Assembly (NCBI RefSeq): GCF_020165855.1
Contig: NZ_JAIUFY010000013.1
Coordinates: 124,001-188,000 of the forward strand
Direction: 5' to 3'
Source: Celeribacter litoreus
GTDB taxonomy: Bacteria; Pseudomonadota; Alphaproteobacteria; Rhodobacterales; Rhodobacteraceae
DNA length: 64,000 nucleotides
The notes beneath the pieces are model-generated. The model had not been told where the DNA came from and made no database searches. It worked only from the letters and a program-made list of their open reading frames with translations. The translations under genes were made by a program, and so were the position numbers. This document shows, in pieces, positions 53,519 through 63,564 of the stretch. Within the stretch, counting starts at the first letter, position 1. Every line of letters starts with the position of its first letter.

Positions 53519-54223
53519 TTACCGAGAGATGGAGTAGATCAAATCCGGAAGGACGGTGATAGACGGCAATTCGCGAAACCGTGGATGGTCTGTTGGTGGT
53601 TCAGCGTGTTCGATTTCCCACGTGTAATTGTGAGGCACATAAACGCCCCATGCGCCGGCCTCAATTGGCGGAATCACGTCAGATTTCATAGAGTTGCCGA
53701 CCATCATCGCCTCGGATGGAGTGATGCCGTGGCGCGCGAAAATTTCTGCGTAAACCGGCTGTGTCTTCGCGGACACGACCTCTACGCCGTCGAACAGATC
53801 GCCAAGTCCCGATTGTGCAAGCTTGCGCTCCTGGTCGAGGAGATCGCCTTTCGTGACCATCAGGATGTCAAAATCCTGTGCGAGCGTTTTGATCGTCGTT
53901 TCCACCCCGTCTAAGAGATGGATGGGATGCCGCAACATATCCTGCCCCGCGGCGATTAATTCTGAGATGACGGAGGCGGACACGCGCTCTTCTGTGACCT
54001 CGATTGCGGTTTCGATCATCGTCAGGACGAAGCCCTTAATGCCGAACCCATAGTGCCCGAGATTGCGCCGCTCCGCCTCCAAGAGACGTCCCGAGAGATG
54101 ATCCGGATCCGTGAAATCCTTGAGCAGGTCGGCGAATCGCTCTTGGGTCATTCGAAAGAATTGTTCGTTTTCCCAAAGGGTATCGTCGGCATCAAAGGCG
54201 ATTGTTGTGAGTTTATCGGTCAT
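53519..54223 (-). CDS. HAD-superfamily hydrolase
   Basis: The 234-aa product has the HAD motifs [11 protein letters not shown] (nucleophile Asp), VTKGD (motif II) and [17 protein letters not shown] (motif IV). The cap is a four-helix insert, as in phosphoglycolate-phosphatase-like enzymes. Substrate unknown. It diverges from clpS and is 189 bp upstream of the carboxypeptidase gene on the same strand. Confidence 0.85.
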   Translation of the reverse strand: MTDKLTTIAFDADDTLWENEQFFRMTQERFADLLKDFTDPDHLSGRLLEAERRNLGHYGFGIKGFVLTMIETAIEVTEERVSASVISELIAAGQDMLRHPIHLLDGVETTIKTLAQDFDILMVTKGDLLDQERKLAQSGLGDLFDGVEVVSAKTQPVYAEIFARHGITPSEAMMVGNSMKSDVIPPIEAGAWGVYVPHNYTWEIEHAEPPTDHPRFRELPSITVLPDLIYSISR

Positions 54224-54339
54224 ATGATCGGCGCTCCTTTGCGCCTTTGGGCATAACGCTCTTTATTCGGTGGCAAAAGGGGCTATATAAACGCTCCAAC
54301 TTCCTGAACCGCGACATAGAATATTTGGAGAGTTTGAGA

Positions 54340-54687
54340 GTGACCTTGGCGCCTCAACTTATGGCAGACAACGACGACGGCTCGAATGATGATGGTGATG
54401 TCGGTCTCGCGCTCAAAACGCGCCCGAAGACCAAACGTCCGCCGCTCTACAAAGTCATGCTGCTCAATGACGACTACACGCCGATGGAATTCGTCGTGCT
54501 CGTTCTCGAACGCTTTTTCGGCATTGGTCACGGTCAAGCGACTGAAATCATGCTGACCGTCCACAAAAAAGGTCTCGCGGTCGTCGGGGTTTTCCCGTTC
54601 GAGATTGCGGAAACCAAGGTGCATCAGGTGATGGACTTCTCGCGTCGTCATCAGCATCCGCTGCAATGCACGATGGAAAAGGAATAG
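54340..54687 (+). CDS. clpS: ClpS, adaptor for ClpAP
   Basis: ClpS delivers N-degron proteins to ClpAP. The 115-aa product has a disordered acidic N-terminus, then [24 protein letters not shown], the binding-pocket region, and [20 protein letters not shown]. The start is taken as GTG at 54340 because GGAGAG lies 7 nt before; ATG at 54361 has no site but would also give a normal protein. clpA is not adjacent. Confidence 0.9.
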   Translation: MTLAPQLMADNDDGSNDDGDVGLALKTRPKTKRPPLYKVMLLNDDYTPMEFVVLVLERFFGIGHGQATEIMLTVHKKGLAVVGVFPFEIAETKVHQVMDFSRRHQHPLQCTMEKE

Positions 54688-54705
54688 GCGTTTCGCCTTT
54701 TCACG

Positions 54706-55689
54706 ATGCTCGCCGCGCGTCTTCCCTTACTTCTTGAACCGCTGACCGCTGACACGCGGGTGGTGATTTATCGCCCGCGCGCGGAGGACGTGTTTCCCGA
54801 TGTTCTTTCGGGCGTGAAAGTGCAGATTGTGCAGGGTTTCAAGCCCGACGCCGATGCGTTTTCTGCGCGTGGGTTCGAGGTCGTGACCAACGCGCAGGCC
54901 GAGTTCGATCTCGCTATCGTCGCTGTCCCGCGTTCGAAACTCGAGGCGCGCGCACTGATCGCAGATGCGGCTTCGCGGGCCAAACGGGTGATCGTCGATG
55001 GCCAAAAGACGGATGGTATCGACAGCCTTATCAAAGACATCAATAAACGCGCCTCATCGCCCCAGTCCGTGTCCAAAGCACACGGCAAGGCGATTGCTTT
55101 CTCGGATGGAGATTTTTCTGATTGGGCGGATCCGGGGCCGCTGCATCTGATCGACGGGTTCGTGACGCGTTTGGGTGTGTTCTCTGTCGACCGCGTTGAT
55201 CAGGCGTCGAAGCTGTTGGTTGAGGCGCTGCCGGAAAAACTGCCGGCAAAGGTTGCCGATCTCGGGGCTGGTTGGGGCTATCTTTCCCGCGCGATTTTGG
55301 CGCGTGAGGGCGTTCGGGAGTTGCACGTAGTCGAGGCCGAAGCAGCGGCCCTCGCGTGTGCCAAAGAGAACCTCGATGATCCGCGGGCGCAGTTCCATTG
55401 GGAAGATGCGACCCGATTTTCGCCTACGACCCGCTTGGATGCAGTGATCATGAATCCCCCGTTCCACACGGCGCGTGCGGCTGATCCGTCGCTCGGGCAG
55501 GCATTTATCGCCAATGCCGCGCGTATTCTCGCGCCGCATGGTGAATTGTGGCTCGTGGCGAACAAACAGCTGCCATATGAGGCGACACTCGCTGCGCATT
55601 TTGGCAGCTATGATCAGTTAGCAATCACTGGCGGTTTCAAATTGCTTCACGCCGCGAAACCCCTTCGCAGATCCGGCCCGAGTGCCTAG
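54706..55689 (+). CDS. rsmC: RsmC-like rRNA guanine-N2 methyltransferase
   Basis: The 327-aa product has an N-terminal inactive methyltransferase-like half and a C-terminal catalytic half with the SAM motif VADLGAGWGYLSRAI and the N2-guanine marker NPPFH (MNPPFHTARA). RsmC methylates G1207 of 16S rRNA. It lies 18 bp after clpS and may be co-transcribed. The specific rRNA base is inferred from the family. Confidence 0.87.
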   Translation: MLAARLPLLLEPLTADTRVVIYRPRAEDVFPDVLSGVKVQIVQGFKPDADAFSARGFEVVTNAQAEFDLAIVAVPRSKLEARALIADAASRAKRVIVDGQKTDGIDSLIKDINKRASSPQSVSKAHGKAIAFSDGDFSDWADPGPLHLIDGFVTRLGVFSVDRVDQASKLLVEALPEKLPAKVADLGAGWGYLSRAILAREGVRELHVVEAEAAALACAKENLDDPRAQFHWEDATRFSPTTRLDAVIMNPPFHTARAADPSLGQAFIANAARILAPHGELWLVANKQLPYEATLAAHFGSYDQLAITGGFKLLHAAKPLRRSGPSA

Positions 55690-55722
55690 GGTAGGCGCAA
55701 GTCAATCAGGGAGACACCCGCT

Positions 55723-56535
55723 ATGAGTTTTTCGATCGAGGGCAAAACCGCCATCGTGACCGGAGCTGCCAACGGAGTTGGCCTCGCTGTTGCACGCCAT
55801 TTTCTGGCGCAAGGCGCCAACGTGATGTGCGCCGACATGGATGAGGCAAGCCTGAGTGAGCAATATGGTGAAGAGGCTGAGGCGGAAGATGCGCGCATCG
55901 CCTATTTCGCGGGGGATCTGCGGCAAAAGCTCACGGTGGCGAACCTTCTCTCGGCTACCATAGATGCGTTTGATGGTGTCGATATTCTGGTCAATGCATC
56001 CCGTCAGGTTGCTATGAGCGAGCCGCTCTCCGAGTTGGAGGACAATGTGTCCGACCTCATGGACCAAAACCTGATGACCGCGCTGAGACTGACCCAGCAA
56101 GTCTCTAAATGGTGGATCAAGCAGGGTGAGAAATCCGAAGACTCTGAGGACGTAATGGGGTCCATCGTAAACCTGTCCTCGATTGCGGCCCGACGCTGCC
56201 AGCCCGAATTGTTGGCCTTCTCGATTTCATCGGCTGCCGTCGATCAGATGACGCGCGCAATGGCCGTCGCCTTGGCACCGCACCGAATTCGTGTGAATGC
56301 GGTCGCCTTTGGCTCTGTCATGAGCCGCTCCCTGAAAGACATGCTCGCGGATAATCCGGACTATCGGTCCGAGATTATTGCCAAGACGCCAATGGGGCGT
56401 GTTGCATCCGCCTCAGAGGTCGCTGAAACGGTGCAATATCTCGTGTCCGACTGCTCCGGTTTTATGACTGGTCAGATCCTGACCGTCGATGGCGGGCGCA
56501 CGCTCGTTGATCCGGTGCATGCGCCAACGCACTGA
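55723..56535 (+). CDS. SDR-family protein lacking the catalytic Tyr-Lys pair
   Basis: The 270-aa product has a normal Rossmann start (TGAANGVGLAVARHF) and the Ser-bearing strand IVNLSSIA. Where short-chain dehydrogenases have YxxxK, it reads AFSISSAAVDQ, so Tyr is Phe and Lys is Ser. The DNA is clear (ttc tcg att tca tcg). Catalysis by the usual route would fail. It may bind NAD(P) without reducing, or act in another way. An AGGGAGAC site precedes the ATG. It lies before the convergent lipoprotein gene. Confidence 0.85.
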   Translation: MSFSIEGKTAIVTGAANGVGLAVARHFLAQGANVMCADMDEASLSEQYGEEAEAEDARIAYFAGDLRQKLTVANLLSATIDAFDGVDILVNASRQVAMSEPLSELEDNVSDLMDQNLMTALRLTQQVSKWWIKQGEKSEDSEDVMGSIVNLSSIAARRCQPELLAFSISSAAVDQMTRAMAVALAPHRIRVNAVAFGSVMSRSLKDMLADNPDYRSEIIAKTPMGRVASASEVAETVQYLVSDCSGFMTGQILTVDGGRTLVDPVHAPTH

Positions 56536-56538
56536 TCC

Positions 56539-56913
56539 TCATTCGGGATACTCGATCTTGCAGGCTTCGATTCCGGCGCTCGCCTGAACCGATAGTTGCG
56601 CCTCTTTCGCCTTTAGAGCGGCAAGTTTCGCGGCTTCGCCGTCAAGATCGATGGATTTCGGAACGAGGCGAGTTTCGAAGTCCGGGACGCGACAGTATTG
56701 CGGCGCACCATTTACGTCATATCCACAAATTTCGGTGTCGTATTCGAGGAACTGTCGTTCTTCGAGAGCGTAGCCACGCGCGATATTGCCCTCTGCTTCC
56801 GCGATGAAGCTCTGCACCTGCCGGAGGTCTTTTGTGGCTCGTGAAATGCACATTTGCTGTTCGGAGCAGGCCGCCAGCAGCGGCAGAACAGCGAGCGGGA
56901 TAAACCAGCGCAT
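56539..56913 (-). CDS. Small lipoprotein of unknown function
   Basis: The 124-aa product has a lipoprotein signal MRWFIPLAVLPLLAAC with the lipobox LAAC (Cys16). Three further Cys (in MCISR, EICGYD and QYCRVP regions) and one near the end could form disulfides. The Ala-rich segment at 90-115 is probably helical. I do not recognise a family. It diverges from hemF, with the palindrome GACATATGTC (56932-56941) between them. Confidence 0.7.
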   Translation of the reverse strand: MRWFIPLAVLPLLAACSEQQMCISRATKDLRQVQSFIAEAEGNIARGYALEERQFLEYDTEICGYDVNGAPQYCRVPDFETRLVPKSIDLDGEAAKLAALKAKEAQLSVQASAGIEACKIEYPE

Positions 56914-57034
56914 TGGGAACTCCTTCTCTGAGACATATGTCAGGATAGCAATTTCTGAAGGTGATGTAAGGTCGCTTGCCGTCGCAGGGGCCTAGCTGTT
57001 ACCAGTGGTCCGGCTGAGGCAAGGAGAGATCGCA

Positions 57035-57928
57035 ATGACCGATGAAATGAAGTCAGAAAAAGAACGGGCCAGCAGCTGGTTCCGTCAACTGCGCAATGAC
57101 ATCGTTGCGGCTTTTGAGGCCTTGGAAGACACCCAGACGACCGGACCGTTCGCCGAAGAGCCCGCCGGGCGTTTCGAAGTGACCGAAACCAAGCGCACCT
57201 CTGATGACGGATCGGATGCTGGCGGCGGGCTTATGTCTGTCATGCGCGGTGGTCGGGTATTCGAGAAGGTTGGCGTCAACGTCTCGACGGTTTACGGCAA
57301 ACTCGGTGAACGGGCGCAGATGGCGATGGCTGCGCGTAAGGGCCTGCCGGGCATGAAAGAAGATCCGCGCTTTTGGGCAGCTGGGATTTCGCTCGTGGCG
57401 CACATGCAAAACCCGCACACCCCTGCCGTTCACATGAATACACGCATGTTCTGGACCCCGCACGGATGGTGGTTCGGCGGCGGCTCTGATCTCAATCCTT
57501 GCATCGAATATAAAGAGGATACGGCCCAGTTTCATGCGGTTCAGAAAGAACACTGTGACCGTCACGATCTCGCGTATTACCCGCGTTTCAAGGAATGGGC
57601 TGACGAGTATTTCTTTGTCCCGCACCGCGGTAGAGCACGCGGCGTGGGTGGCATCTTTTTTGATGATCACAACACTGGCGACTGGGAAAAGGATTTTGCT
57701 TTTACCCAAGACGTTGGCCGCGCCTTCCTGCCTGCTTTCCTCGGCGTGACGGAAAAACGCCGCGATACCCCGTGGACTGAGGCCGACAAAGACGCGCAGC
57801 TCGTCCACCGTGGCCTCTATGCCGAGTACAACCTCGTTTATGACCGCGGGACCAAGTTCGGCCTTGAAACCGGTCATGACGCCAATGCGGTTTTGATGTC
57901 TTTGCCGCCGATGGCGAAGTGGGTCTGA
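57035..57928 (+). CDS. hemF: Oxygen-dependent coproporphyrinogen III oxidase
   Basis: HemF makes protoporphyrinogen IX from coproporphyrinogen III using O2. The 297-aa product has the conserved NTRMFWTPHGWWFGGGSDLNP, FFVPHRGRARGVGGIFFDD and the end YNLVYDRGTKFGL. The start at 57035 has AAGGAGAG upstream. The window also holds hemN, the oxygen-free counterpart, so both routes are available. Confidence 0.96.
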   Translation: MTDEMKSEKERASSWFRQLRNDIVAAFEALEDTQTTGPFAEEPAGRFEVTETKRTSDDGSDAGGGLMSVMRGGRVFEKVGVNVSTVYGKLGERAQMAMAARKGLPGMKEDPRFWAAGISLVAHMQNPHTPAVHMNTRMFWTPHGWWFGGGSDLNPCIEYKEDTAQFHAVQKEHCDRHDLAYYPRFKEWADEYFFVPHRGRARGVGGIFFDDHNTGDWEKDFAFTQDVGRAFLPAFLGVTEKRRDTPWTEADKDAQLVHRGLYAEYNLVYDRGTKFGLETGHDANAVLMSLPPMAKWV

Positions 57929-57934
57929 CCCTCC

Positions 57935-58543
57935 GTGTTCGGTGACGGGCTCTGGGCCTTCATCCTAGCCAGCTTCGCCATTGAGGCGACGCCCGGACCG
58001 AACATGGCCTACCTTATCGTGCTCGCGGCAACCGAAGGACGCCGTGCCGGATACGCCGCTGTTGCGGGTGTAGCGCTTGGTCTGCTTATTGTCGGACTTT
58101 TGTCGGCCCTTGGTCTGGCAGCTTTGATCTCTGCCTCCCCCGTCCTGTTCCAAGCGTTGCGTTGGGCCGGAGTGGTTTATCTTCTGTGGCTCGCCTATGA
58201 CGCGTGGCGTCCGGAGAGGCCCGAGGAGAATGCGTTTAGGAGCAAGAACGCCCGCTATTTCCGGCGCGGATTGATCGTGAACCTCCTGAATCCGAAGGCA
58301 GCGGTGTTCTACATCGCCATGCTGCCGCAGTTCGTGTCGAGAGAGGCGGCCATTCTCACGCAGACGATCACGCTATCTCTGGTCTATGTGGCCGTTGCAA
58401 CGGTGGTGCACGCCTCGCTCGTGACGCTCGCGGATATGGCGCATGGCACGCTCACCGATCCCGTCCGTCGCAAGATCGTGCGCCGTGCGATGGCGTGCAC
58501 GTTGGTCGCCATCGCTGCTTGGTTCGCGTTCGAAACAGCCTGA
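57935..58543 (+). CDS. LysE/RhtB-type translocator
   Basis: The 202-aa product has about six membrane helices and the LysE family start IEATPGPNMAYLI and the block GLIVNLLNPKAAVFYIAMLPQFV. Family members export amino acids or similar solutes. The start is GTG at 57935, 6 bp after the hemF stop, so it is in hemF's transcript. It converges on hemE directly (stop to stop). Confidence 0.87.
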   Translation: MFGDGLWAFILASFAIEATPGPNMAYLIVLAATEGRRAGYAAVAGVALGLLIVGLLSALGLAALISASPVLFQALRWAGVVYLLWLAYDAWRPERPEENAFRSKNARYFRRGLIVNLLNPKAAVFYIAMLPQFVSREAAILTQTITLSLVYVAVATVVHASLVTLADMAHGTLTDPVRRKIVRRAMACTLVAIAAWFAFETA

Positions 58544-59578
58544 TCAGGCGTTTTCGCGGAGGGTCTCGATCATCAGGCTGACGTTGTCCGGATCAGCATC
58601 CGGCGTAATCCCGTGGCCGAGGTTGAAGATGTGCGGCCCCTTGGAGAACGCATCGCGCACGTGGCGCACTTCGTCGATCAGAGCCTGTCCACCCGTCACC
58701 ATGTGCGAGGAGGCGAGGTTGCCCTGCACGCAGCCGTCGACCTGAACATTCGCGGCGCCCCATTCCGGCGTCACGGAATTGTCTAGCGCAACGCAGTCCA
58801 CGCCGGTCTTCTTGTGGAAGCCGATATAGCCGTCACCGGCTTCACGCGGGAAACCGATGACCGGAATGCCCGGGTGACGATCTTTGAGGGCGGCTGTGAT
58901 CTTGCGCGCGGGTTCGACGGCGTATTTCTCAAACGCTTCACCCTTGAGGCTGCCGGCCCAGCTATCGAAGATTTTGACGACTTCTGCGCCCGCTTTGATT
59001 TGCTCGTCGAGGTATTCGATCGTGCCCTCGGTCAGAAGGTTGATGACCTTCTCGAAAAGCGCGTTGTTGTTCTCGCGCATGGCGTGGGCAGGGCCTTGGT
59101 CCTTCGTGCCGCGACCGGCCAGCATGTAGGTCGCCACGGTCCACGGCGCACCTGCAAAGCCGATCAGCGTCGTTTCCTTGGGCAACTCACGGGAGAGAAT
59201 GCGCACGGTTTCATAGATCGGCGCCAAGGTCTCGTGGATGTCGTCTTTGCCTTTCAGAGCATTGAAATCCGCGTCCGTGTCGATGGTCGACAGACGCGGA
59301 CCTTCGCCCGTCACAAACCAGAGATCAGACCCGAGCGCCTGAGGCAGCAGGAGAATGTCGGCGAAGAGGATCGCGGCATCGAACCCGTAGCGGCGGATCG
59401 GCTGCAATGTCACTTCGGCGGCGAGATCGGAATTATAGCAGAGCGACAGGAAATCGCCGGCTTCGGCGCGGGTCGCGCGATATTCCGGCAGATAGCGACC
59501 GGCCTGACGCATCATCCAGATCGGGGGCACTTTTTGGGTCTCGCCCTTGAGCGCCTTGAGGATCGTCTTTTCGGTCAT
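58544..59578 (-). CDS. hemE: Uroporphyrinogen decarboxylase
   Basis: HemE removes four carboxyl groups from uroporphyrinogen III. The 344-aa product has the signature [31 protein letters not shown], and [13 protein letters not shown] near the end. The start at 59578 has GGAGATTGGT upstream; the ATG four codons before lies within the ribosome-binding region. It diverges from hemC with 112 bp between. Confidence 0.96.
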   Translation of the reverse strand: MTEKTILKALKGETQKVPPIWMMRQAGRYLPEYRATRAEAGDFLSLCYNSDLAAEVTLQPIRRYGFDAAILFADILLLPQALGSDLWFVTGEGPRLSTIDTDADFNALKGKDDIHETLAPIYETVRILSRELPKETTLIGFAGAPWTVATYMLAGRGTKDQGPAHAMRENNNALFEKVINLLTEGTIEYLDEQIKAGAEVVKIFDSWAGSLKGEAFEKYAVEPARKITAALKDRHPGIPVIGFPREAGDGYIGFHKKTGVDCVALDNSVTPEWGAANVQVDGCVQGNLASSHMVTGGQALIDEVRHVRDAFSKGPHIFNLGHGITPDADPDNVSLMIETLRENA

Positions 59579-59690
59579 ACCAATCTCCATATTCGTGTCC
59601 GCTGTTGGTCCCTTTCCCGCGCGCTTTTGTCAAGGCTATCGCGCGTTTTCCGTGCTTGTCAGGCGGATGCGTCGGAGGTAAGCCTGCCTC

Positions 59691-60635
59691 ATGACTTTGA
59701 CGCTTCCGACCCCCGCTTCACCGCTGAAAATCGGCACCCGTGGCTCGCCTCTCGCGCTCGCGCAGGCAGAAGAGACCCGTGCGCGTCTGATGGAGGCGTT
59801 TGATCTGCCGCTTGAGGCATTTCGGATTGTCACGGTTTCGACGCGTGGTGATCGCGTTCAGGATCGGTCCCTGCGAGAACTCGGCGGAAAAGGGCTCTTT
59901 TCCAAAGAGATCGAAGATCGTCTTTTGTCTGGCGAAGTGGATATTGCGGTTCATTCGACGAAAGATATGTCCGTGTATCAGCCGGATGGATTGATCCTCG
60001 ACACCTTCCTACCGCGCGAAAATCCGTTTGATGCGTTCATCACGCTGGATGGGAAGCCACTCTCAGAATTGCCTCTGGGTGCTGTGGTCGGGTCGTCTTC
60101 TTTGCGTCGTAAAGCGCAGTTGTTGAACAAGCGGCCTGATCTCCAAGTGATTGAATTCCGTGGATCCGTTCAGACGCGTCTGCAAAAGCTAGAAAACAAG
60201 GTAGCCGATGCGACCTTCCTCGCGATGGCAGGGTTGAACCGGCTTGGCTATGACGATGTGCCGCGTCAGGCGGTGACCGCAGAAGAAATGCTGCCTGCCG
60301 TCGCGCAGGGGGTGATTTCTATCGAACGTCGTGTGAGTGATGCGGACGTGGCAGAGATGCTCAGCGCGCTTCACCACGACACCACGGGTCAGGCGATGGA
60401 ATGTGAACGCGCGTTCCTGACCAAACTCGACGGGTCTTGTCAGACGCCGATTGCGGGTCTCGCTGAGATCGACGGCGGCACGGTGCGCCTGCGCGGTGAG
60501 ATACTTCGCACGGATGGCTCCGAGAGCCTCGTCGATGACATGTCCGGACCGGTTGAAGATGCGGCGGAGATTGGCGTCGAGATGGCGACCAAACTCCTTG
60601 AGCGCGCGGGCGAAGGCTTCTTCGACTGGAAATAA
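59691..60635 (+). CDS. hemC: Porphobilinogen deaminase
   Basis: HemC joins four porphobilinogens to hydroxymethylbilane. The 314-aa product has IGTRGSPLALAQAEETR, VHSTKDM, SSSLRRKAQLL and the dipyrromethane Cys in LDGSCQTPIAG. GGAGG precedes the ATG at a longer spacing. It converges on the GlcD-like gene 3 bp away. Confidence 0.96.
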   Translation: MTLTLPTPASPLKIGTRGSPLALAQAEETRARLMEAFDLPLEAFRIVTVSTRGDRVQDRSLRELGGKGLFSKEIEDRLLSGEVDIAVHSTKDMSVYQPDGLILDTFLPRENPFDAFITLDGKPLSELPLGAVVGSSSLRRKAQLLNKRPDLQVIEFRGSVQTRLQKLENKVADATFLAMAGLNRLGYDDVPRQAVTAEEMLPAVAQGVISIERRVSDADVAEMLSALHHDTTGQAMECERAFLTKLDGSCQTPIAGLAEIDGGTVRLRGEILRTDGSESLVDDMSGPVEDAAEIGVEMATKLLERAGEGFFDWK

Positions 60636-60638
60636 CGC

Positions 60639-62033
60639 TTAGGGCAGCGTTTTGCCGGGGTTGAGAATGCCTTTCGGATCGAAGGCCGCCTTGATCGCGC
60701 GCATCATGTCGAGCGCGACGGGGTCTTTGCGGCGTTCCATTGAACTCAGTTTCGATAGGCCAATGCCGTGTTCGGCGGAGAACGAGCCGCCCATCTCGCG
60801 CACGATGTCCTCGACCGCTTCCATGACGGGTTCAGCCATTTCTTGAGTGCTCGGGTAGACGGTGTAATGGATATTACCGTCGCCGAGGTGTGCAACGGGG
60901 CAGGTCGCGAAACCCGGGTCGAGGTCGCCCAAGATTTTGTCCGCACGCGCGAGGAATTCTTCGACCTGATCGAGCGGTAGGCACAGGTCATTGATCACGA
61001 CCGGTTTGATCGCGACAGAGATTTCGGCGGCGGCTTCGCGGATGTCCCACATCAGACGGCGCTGCGTTTCCGATTGGGCAAGCGCTGCGTCGGTGACGAG
61101 ACCTTCTTCGAACAGAGCGGCGAGGCTTTCTTCGAGATGCGTCACGAGAGGAAGCTGGCCATCCTCGTCCGGCGTGCAGTCATAGGGAACCGTTGAGCCG
61201 ATTTCGAGAAAGACGGTGTGGTCCTGATCATGACCGAGCGGCGGGGTCAGGTCGGCGCGGAACTTCTTGAGATTCGTCATATAGGCGCGCGGCATGTATT
61301 CAAACGCCTCGACCATCCCGCCGGTGCGGGTTTGAAGCGTGTTCAGGAGCTTCAGTGCGCCTGAGAGACTTGGGACCGTCACCATCGCAGTCGCATAGGC
61401 GCGCGGGGCAGGGGTGAGTTTGAGTGCAGCGGCAGTGATAACGCCGAGCGTGCCTTCGGAGCCAATCATCAGATCGCGCAGGTCATAGCCGGAGTTGTCT
61501 TTGTGAAGCTGGCTCATCAAATCGAGCACGCGCCCGTCCGCGAGAACGACTTCCAGTCCGAGGCAAAGATCACGCGTGTTGCCGTAGCGCAGGACGTTAG
61601 ACCCGCCGGCATTCGTGGCGAGTGTGCCGCCGATTTGCGCGGAGCCCTTCGCGCCGAAATTCATTGGATAGCTCAGGTCGTACTCGGCAGCCGCCTCATG
61701 CAACGTTTGCAGGATGACACCCGCCTCGACGACGGCGACCCGTGCATCCGCTCGGATTTCGCGAATGGTGTTCATGCGCCCGAGGGACAGGATGAGCAGA
61801 CCCTCCGCAGCCGTAGCGCCGGTGAGGCCAGTGTTGCCGCCCTGCGGAACGACTGCCGTGCCAGTTTCTGAGCACAGCGCCAAAATCGCGGAGACCTCTT
61901 TTGTCGTGGACGGCCGCGCGACCGCAAGCGGCATCGTGGGGTATTTGCCGATCCAATCCTCACCGTAGGGACGTGCCTCCTCACCAGTCAGAACATGAGG
62001 GGTGATTTCTCGGAGGCGCGACAGAAAATCCAT
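60639..62033 (-). CDS. FAD-linked D-2-hydroxy acid dehydrogenase (GlcD/D2HGDH family)
   Basis: The 464-aa product has the FAD-binding PCMH-type domain (PQGGNTGLTGA, GGTLATNAGGSNVLRYG, GSEGTLGVIT) and the FAD-oxidase C-terminal domain with HLGDGNIHYTV and SAEHGIGLSK. Substrates in this family are D-lactate, glycolate or D-2-hydroxyglutarate; the C-terminal pattern is closest to D-2-hydroxyglutarate or D-lactate enzymes in my judgement. The start at 62033 has AAGGA upstream; 19 upstream in-frame codons are rejected. Confidence 0.87.
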   Translation of the reverse strand: MDFLSRLREITPHVLTGEEARPYGEDWIGKYPTMPLAVARPSTTKEVSAILALCSETGTAVVPQGGNTGLTGATAAEGLLILSLGRMNTIREIRADARVAVVEAGVILQTLHEAAAEYDLSYPMNFGAKGSAQIGGTLATNAGGSNVLRYGNTRDLCLGLEVVLADGRVLDLMSQLHKDNSGYDLRDLMIGSEGTLGVITAAALKLTPAPRAYATAMVTVPSLSGALKLLNTLQTRTGGMVEAFEYMPRAYMTNLKKFRADLTPPLGHDQDHTVFLEIGSTVPYDCTPDEDGQLPLVTHLEESLAALFEEGLVTDAALAQSETQRRLMWDIREAAAEISVAIKPVVINDLCLPLDQVEEFLARADKILGDLDPGFATCPVAHLGDGNIHYTVYPSTQEMAEPVMEAVEDIVREMGGSFSAEHGIGLSKLSSMERRKDPVALDMMRAIKAAFDPKGILNPGKTLP

Positions 62034-62105
62034 GGGAGGTCCTTGTTCGATGGGCAATGAGGGTGTCGGGTAATTTTCCATGAATGGCAAGCCGCAATAA
62101 TAAGT

Positions 62106-62130
62106 CGCCCCGCGCGATAGGCGCGGGGCG
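62106..62130 (-). terminator. Terminator of hemN
   Basis: Perfect 10-bp arms CGCCCCGCGC (62106-62115) and GCGCGGGGCG (62121-62130) enclose a 5-nt loop. On the minus strand ACTTATTATT follows. Confidence 0.75.
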
Positions 62131-62173
62131 TGTACCCGGGGGGGTAAACGGGTCCGTCCGGCGTGCGGGCGGG

Positions 62174-63529
62174 TTACACAGCAGAAGAGTGCTGTGCTTG
62201 TGTCATGTCATAGGCGTCGAAGTGGCGTGCGATCATGCGTGTCAGCGGCTTTGCCTCTTCGCGGATCACGATGCGTTCCGACGAGATGTCGAGCATGTCG
62301 GGGAACGCAGCCTGCGCTTCAGTCGCGAAGGCGTCGAAGGCCTCTTGCGAGAGATCAAAGCGTTCCGCCAGTTCGTCGGCTTCGACGCGGAAGTCGCACA
62401 TCAGGGCTTCGATAATCCGGCCACGCAGATGGTCCTCTTCGGTGAACACGTGCCCTTTCGCAATCGGGAGCTTTCCGGCGCGGACTGCGGCCTGATATTT
62501 GGACGTAGACGGCTCGTTCTGCGCAAAACCCTGCGGGTATTTCGCAATCGAGGAGGCACCGATGCCAACCATCGTCTGGCATTTGTCGTCGGTGTAGCCT
62601 TGGAAGTTGCGGCGCAGCTTCCCGGTGCGCAAGGCGACCTCAAGCCCGTCCCCCTTTTTGGCGAAGTGGTCGATGCCGATCTCGACGTAGTCGTCCCAGA
62701 CAAAGAGATCCCGCGCGACGTTGAACAGTTCGAGGCGCTCTTCCGGTGTCGGGAGTTCGTCCGTCGGGATCATGTTCTGACGACGCGCCATCCAAGGGAC
62801 GTGCGCATAGCCGAACAGGGCCACACGGTCGGGAGACAGCGACAGGAGTTTCTGCACGCTCTCGGAAATCTTTTCGACGCTTTGACCCGGCAGCCCATAA
62901 AGGATGTCGGCGTTCAAGGAGCGGATACCGCGCGCGCGCAGACCTTCGACAGCGGCGAGCGTTGTCTCGTAGGATTGGATGCGGCCAATGGTTTCCTGAA
63001 TTTTTGGGTCGAAGTCCTGAACGCCGATCGAAGCGCGGTTCATTCCGGCCTCAGCCAGCGCATCGAGACGCGCATCGTCGATTTCGTTCGGATCGATTTC
63101 GACGGAGAATTCGTAATTGCCGGAGAACGGCGCAACGTCTGCAATCGCGGCGGACAGATCGCGGATCATACCGGCTTCCAAAAGGGTCGGCGTCCCGCCA
63201 CCCCAGTGCAAATGCCCGATTTCAATTCCCTCGGGGAGTTGCGTTTTTACGAGCTTTAATTCCGCCTTCAGGGTTTCGACATATGCTGCAACAGGGTCCG
63301 CTGTTGTCGTGCCTTGAGTCCGGCACGCGCAAAACCAACACAGGCGTCGGCAGAACGGGACGTGCACATATAGAGAGATCGGCTGCGACACGTTGAGGTA
63401 ATTCAGCCAATTCTGCACAGCAGTCTCATCGACGGCATTATTGAAGTGCGGTGCCGTCGGGTAACTTGTGTATCTGGGGACACGAGCATCAAAAAGCCCG
63501 AGCTTGCGGAGTTGCGTGTGTTTGTTCAT
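62174..63529 (-). CDS. hemN: Oxygen-independent coproporphyrinogen III oxidase
   Basis: HemN is a radical-SAM enzyme making protoporphyrinogen IX without oxygen. The 451-aa product has VPRYTSYPTAPHF near the start, and the cluster motif CRRLCWFCAC (C60, C64, C67, C69) that also carries HemN's fourth Cys. GGGTPT and IGVQDFD follow. The start at 63529 was chosen over a codon 12 upstream because the protein conserved region begins at MNKHTQLRK. It diverges from fnrL across an FNR box. Confidence 0.95.
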   Translation of the reverse strand: MNKHTQLRKLGLFDARVPRYTSYPTAPHFNNAVDETAVQNWLNYLNVSQPISLYVHVPFCRRLCWFCACRTQGTTTADPVAAYVETLKAELKLVKTQLPEGIEIGHLHWGGGTPTLLEAGMIRDLSAAIADVAPFSGNYEFSVEIDPNEIDDARLDALAEAGMNRASIGVQDFDPKIQETIGRIQSYETTLAAVEGLRARGIRSLNADILYGLPGQSVEKISESVQKLLSLSPDRVALFGYAHVPWMARRQNMIPTDELPTPEERLELFNVARDLFVWDDYVEIGIDHFAKKGDGLEVALRTGKLRRNFQGYTDDKCQTMVGIGASSIAKYPQGFAQNEPSTSKYQAAVRAGKLPIAKGHVFTEEDHLRGRIIEALMCDFRVEADELAERFDLSQEAFDAFATEAQAAFPDMLDISSERIVIREEAKPLTRMIARHFDAYDMTQAQHSSAV

Positions 63530-63564
63530 AGCGTTACGCTCTAGCGAACCAATGGTCTGGTGCA

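Noticed and set aside
56932-56941. GACATATGTC palindrome between the lipoprotein gene and hemF
   Set aside because: A 10-bp palindrome alone in a divergent spacer is too weak to call an operator; no second copy was seen.
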